A DNA stretch of 7,522 nucleotides from Cyanothece sp. UBA12306 (GTDB taxonomy: Bacteria; Cyanobacteriota; Cyanobacteriia; Cyanobacteriales; Microcystaceae), in the NCBI GenBank assembly GCA_003448685.1, contig DLXW01000130.1, positions 1 to 7,522 of the forward strand, read 5' to 3'. Below, piece by piece: positions 5,353 to 7,522 of this stretch. The notes below the pieces were generated by a model that did no database searches, was not told the origin of the DNA, and saw only the letters and a program-made list of their open reading frames with translations. The translations under genes and the position numbers were made by a program. Positions within the stretch are counted from its first letter, which is position 1, and each line of letters opens with the position of its first letter.

Positions 5353-7522
5353 ATGAATAGAAATTTAGATAACACAGATAGATTTTTATTAATTAATCAA
5401 CTGTTACTAGACTATCCACTGCAATTGGCTCATATTATTCCGATTCTAGCAGTGCCGCTTCAGATTATTGATAACGAAGATTTAGAGTTTAGCACAGTAG
5501 AAAAATGGAGAAATTTTGTAGATCAAGGTTTGGATGATGATGATGTTAGCTGGAGTTTAGGAGACAAAGTTAAAAATCAGGCTACCTGGGATTTTAATAG
5601 ACTCGCTCCTCGAACTGCTCAGATAGCTGTCACCTGGAGTGAAAAGGCCAATCTTGTGGCCAACGCACTCTATACCATTGAGGGAGAAAGCATTCCTTTG
5701 ACGGTGGAGATTAATCAAGAACAAGCACCCCATGACTTCTTAGATCCCTCAAAAATTTGGGAAAACCGAAGAACAGTAACAATTAACGACAATACTATCA
5801 CAGTCCCACTCTCGAATAATGCCAATGAAAATGTCATTGCCAATGCTATTGGAATAGTACCAGTACAGCTTCAGATTATTGACGATGGAGACTCAGAATT
5901 CAGAACAGTGGGGAACTGGACAAATTTTGAGGGTCAAGGTTTTCAAAATGATGTTCTCTATAGCCCCCCTGGAAGTGGTAATAATAAGGCGATCTGGGAG
6001 TTTAATGGACTTGTTCCTGGAATCTATCAGATAGCAGCCACCTGGACTGAAAACGTTAATCGTGCGACCAATGCATCCTACACTATTGAGGGAGGAGCCA
6101 TTCCCTTGACGGTGGAAATTAACCAAGAACAAGCACCCAATGACTTCTCAGATCCATCAGGAACTTGGGAAAACCTAGGAACAATAACCATTACAGGCAA
6201 TACTATTACCGTCTCACTGTCGGACGATGCTAATGATTATGTGATTGCCGATGCTACTCGAGTGATGTCAGTAAATGTTCCTCAACTTATTTCTATTGAG
6301 CAACCTGATGATGTTTCTTTATTAAGAAGCGAATTTATTAGTCTTCTTTTTGGACAATCTGAATTACCTTCTTTGTTACCTTCACAAGTAATTAGCAATT
6401 TCAGCGATACTCGATACGATGATATCTTCTCTCTGAGTAGGATTGATAAGCTAAAAATCGTGATGGAGTATGAAATTGAATCTAATATCTATCATTTCAT
6501 CCCCAAGACCCCCAACAACAATGTCGTTCTCTATCATCAAGGACATGGTGGTGACTTTTACCTTGGTAAAGAAAAAATTAAAAATTTGCTCGATCATGGA
6601 TACTCTGTAGTCGGATTATCTATGCCCCTAACAGATTTTAACAATCAGCCAATAGTTCAACTGCCCGGACAAGGACAATTGAAACTAACTTCACACAATC
6701 AGATGGGGTTGTTATCACCTGAATACGGACATCCTGTAAAGTATTTTTTAGAACCTGTTGTGGGTGCATTGAATTATCTTGAAAACCACTATGACTACCC
6801 GTCTTTTTCAATGATGGGACTTTCAGGTGGTGGTTGGACAACAACACTTGCTGCGGCCATTGATACTAGAATAGACAAGAGTTTTCCCGTAGCTGGATCT
6901 TATCCACTTTATCTGCGAGACGAAACAGATTGGGGTGATTATGAACAACATGTTCGAGAAATATACAATACCGCCAACTATCTTGAACTGTATATACTTG
7001 GTTCATACGGTGTCAACAGAAAACAACTTCAAATAACCAATCAATATGATCCTTGTTGTTTTTCCGGTACAAGGTGGGAAAGTTACAAGGATATAGTCAG
7101 AGAAAGGGTTAATCAATTAGGATCTGGCGAGTATGATTTATTCATGGATAGTACCTCTAGAAATCACATGATTTCTCCAACTGCCATGGATAGAATCTTA
7201 ACGGAACTAAATCCTAGCATCATTCAAATTATTGATAACGGAGACTCAGGGTTCAGCACGGTAGGGAACTGGACACATTTTAGGGGTCAAGGTTTTGATG
7301 ATGATGTTGACTATAGAGACCCTGGAAATGGTAGCAATCAAGCCATCTGGAACTTTAGTGGATTGGTTCCTGGAATCTATCAGATAGCTGCCACCTGGAC
7401 TGAAAACATTAATCGTGCCACCAATGCACCCTACACCATTGAGGGAGGAGTCATTCCCCTGGAGGTAGAGATTAACCAAGAACAGGCACCCAATGACTTC
7501 TCAGACCAATGGGGAACTTGGG
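5353..7522 (+). CDS. Modular golvesin-like / alpha/beta-hydrolase protein, C-terminus missing
   Basis: I translated this frame by hand. It is open for 723 codons from the ATG at 5353 to the window edge, with an in-frame TAA at 5317. Modules in order: a short leader (1-36), golvesin-C-like module 1 (37-173), module 2 (174-305), an alpha/beta-hydrolase domain (about 306-624) and module 3 (from 625, cut). The modules show IIDxGDSxF, a Trp, PGIYQIAATWTE, YTIEGG and VIADA, as in golvesin C-terminal-like domains, which occur in xanthan lyase and other extracellular proteins and are thought to be carbohydrate- or surface-associated. The hydrolase part has HQGHGGDF (395-402, likely oxyanion side), nucleophile elbow GLSGGGW (Ser491), Asp566 in YDPCCF and His605 in RNHMIS, a plausible esterase/peptidase-type triad. 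No cleavable signal peptide is seen, so export, if any, may use a C-terminal signal outside the window. Substrate unknown. Whether 5353 is the true start is likely but not certain; no strong ribosome binding site is present. Confidence 0.85.
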   Translation, partial: MNRNLDNTDRFLLINQLLLDYPLQLAHIIPILAVPLQIIDNEDLEFSTVEKWRNFVDQGLDDDDVSWSLGDKVKNQATWDFNRLAPRTAQIAVTWSEKANLVANALYTIEGESIPLTVEINQEQAPHDFLDPSKIWENRRTVTINDNTITVPLSNNANENVIANAIGIVPVQLQIIDDGDSEFRTVGNWTNFEGQGFQNDVLYSPPGSGNNKAIWEFNGLVPGIYQIAATWTENVNRATNASYTIEGGAIPLTVEINQEQAPNDFSDPSGTWENLGTITITGNTITVSLSDDANDYVIADATRVMSVNVPQLISIEQPDDVSLLRSEFISLLFGQSELPSLLPSQVISNFSDTRYDDIFSLSRIDKLKIVMEYEIESNIYHFIPKTPNNNVVLYHQGHGGDFYLGKEKIKNLLDHGYSVVGLSMPLTDFNNQPIVQLPGQGQLKLTSHNQMGLLSPEYGHPVKYFLEPVVGALNYLENHYDYPSFSMMGLSGGGWTTTLAAAIDTRIDKSFPVAGSYPLYLRDETDWGDYEQHVREIYNTANYLELYILGSYGVNRKQLQITNQYDPCCFSGTRWESYKDIVRERVNQLGSGEYDLFMDSTSRNHMISPTAMDRILTELNPSIIQIIDNGDSGFSTVGNWTHFRGQGFDDDVDYRDPGNGSNQAIWNFSGLVPGIYQIAATWTENINRATNAPYTIEGGVIPLEVEINQEQAPNDFSDQWGTW
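5461..5871 (+). repeat. Golvesin-like module 1 (diverged copy)
   Basis: This is 137 codons, from QIIDNEDLEF to the start of the next unit. It aligns along its whole length with module 2, but the GD of the opening motif is lost (NED) and PGIYQIA reads PRTAQIA. It keeps TVEINQEQAP, which is identical in module 2. Confidence 0.8.
5872..6267 (+). repeat. Golvesin-like module 2
   Basis: This is about 132 codons, from QIIDDGDSEF to VIADATRVM, the canonical closing strand. It is complete, follows module 1 with almost no linker, and is the closest relative of module 3 on the other side of the hydrolase domain. Confidence 0.85.
7225..7522 (+). repeat. Golvesin-like module 3, cut by the window edge
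   Basis: About 99 codons are visible, beginning QIIDNGDSGF directly after the hydrolase domain. The last 151 bases of the window (from 7372) differ from the matching stretch of module 2 (from 6019) at about 16 positions by eye. The remaining third of the module lies outside. Confidence 0.85.

Noticed and set aside
5893..6132. Reverse-strand open frame within golvesin module 2
   Set aside because: It is antisense to a clearly coding repeat and resembles the reverse frame at 7246-7479 only because modules 2 and 3 are duplicates.
7246..7479. Reverse-strand open frame within golvesin module 3
   Set aside because: Its similarity to the frame opposite module 2 comes from the forward-strand duplication; there is no independent ribosome binding site or family signature.

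Overview
The window most likely comes from a cyanobacterium. It contains three copies of the HIP1 octamer GCGATCGC (199-206, 842-849, 4383-4390). Its dnaJ - tusA-like - rsgA gene order is one I associate with cyanobacteria, and the base composition is moderately AT-rich. A unicellular or colonial low-GC lineage (Crocosphaera/Gloeothece/Microcystis-like) would fit, but that placement is inference and no marker here fixes the genus.

Layout. Positions 1-681 (minus strand, cut at the left edge) hold a zinc-finger-less, class B J-domain co-chaperone. A 250-base spacer separates it from a plus-strand mini-gene (932-1117) that encodes a signal peptide followed by only about 25 residues, probably a truncated secreted protein. 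Then comes a DUF4231/SLATT-like protein with two membrane segments (1197-1817, plus). It converges, 8 bases apart, on a dienelactone-hydrolase-family enzyme (1826-2566, minus). From 2737 three plus-strand genes form a likely operon: full-length class A dnaJ with all four zinc-binding repeats, a small TusA-family protein whose start overlaps the dnaJ stop (ATGA), and the circularly permuted GTPase rsgA 30 bases further on. This links protein folding, sulfur relay and 30S subunit maturation.

The right third (5353 to the window edge) is a single open frame of at least 723 codons that begins with ATG and runs off the end. It encodes two tandem golvesin-C-like beta modules, an alpha/beta-hydrolase domain with a plausible Ser-Asp-His triad, and then a third golvesin-like module that is cut by the edge. 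Modules 2 and 3 are still nearly 90 percent identical in DNA by eye over their last 150 bases, which points to recent module duplication. This modular hydrolase is the most unusual item in the window. No RNA genes, CRISPR arrays, insertion sequences or convincing rho-independent terminators were seen, and no stretch longer than 300 bases lacks a gene.
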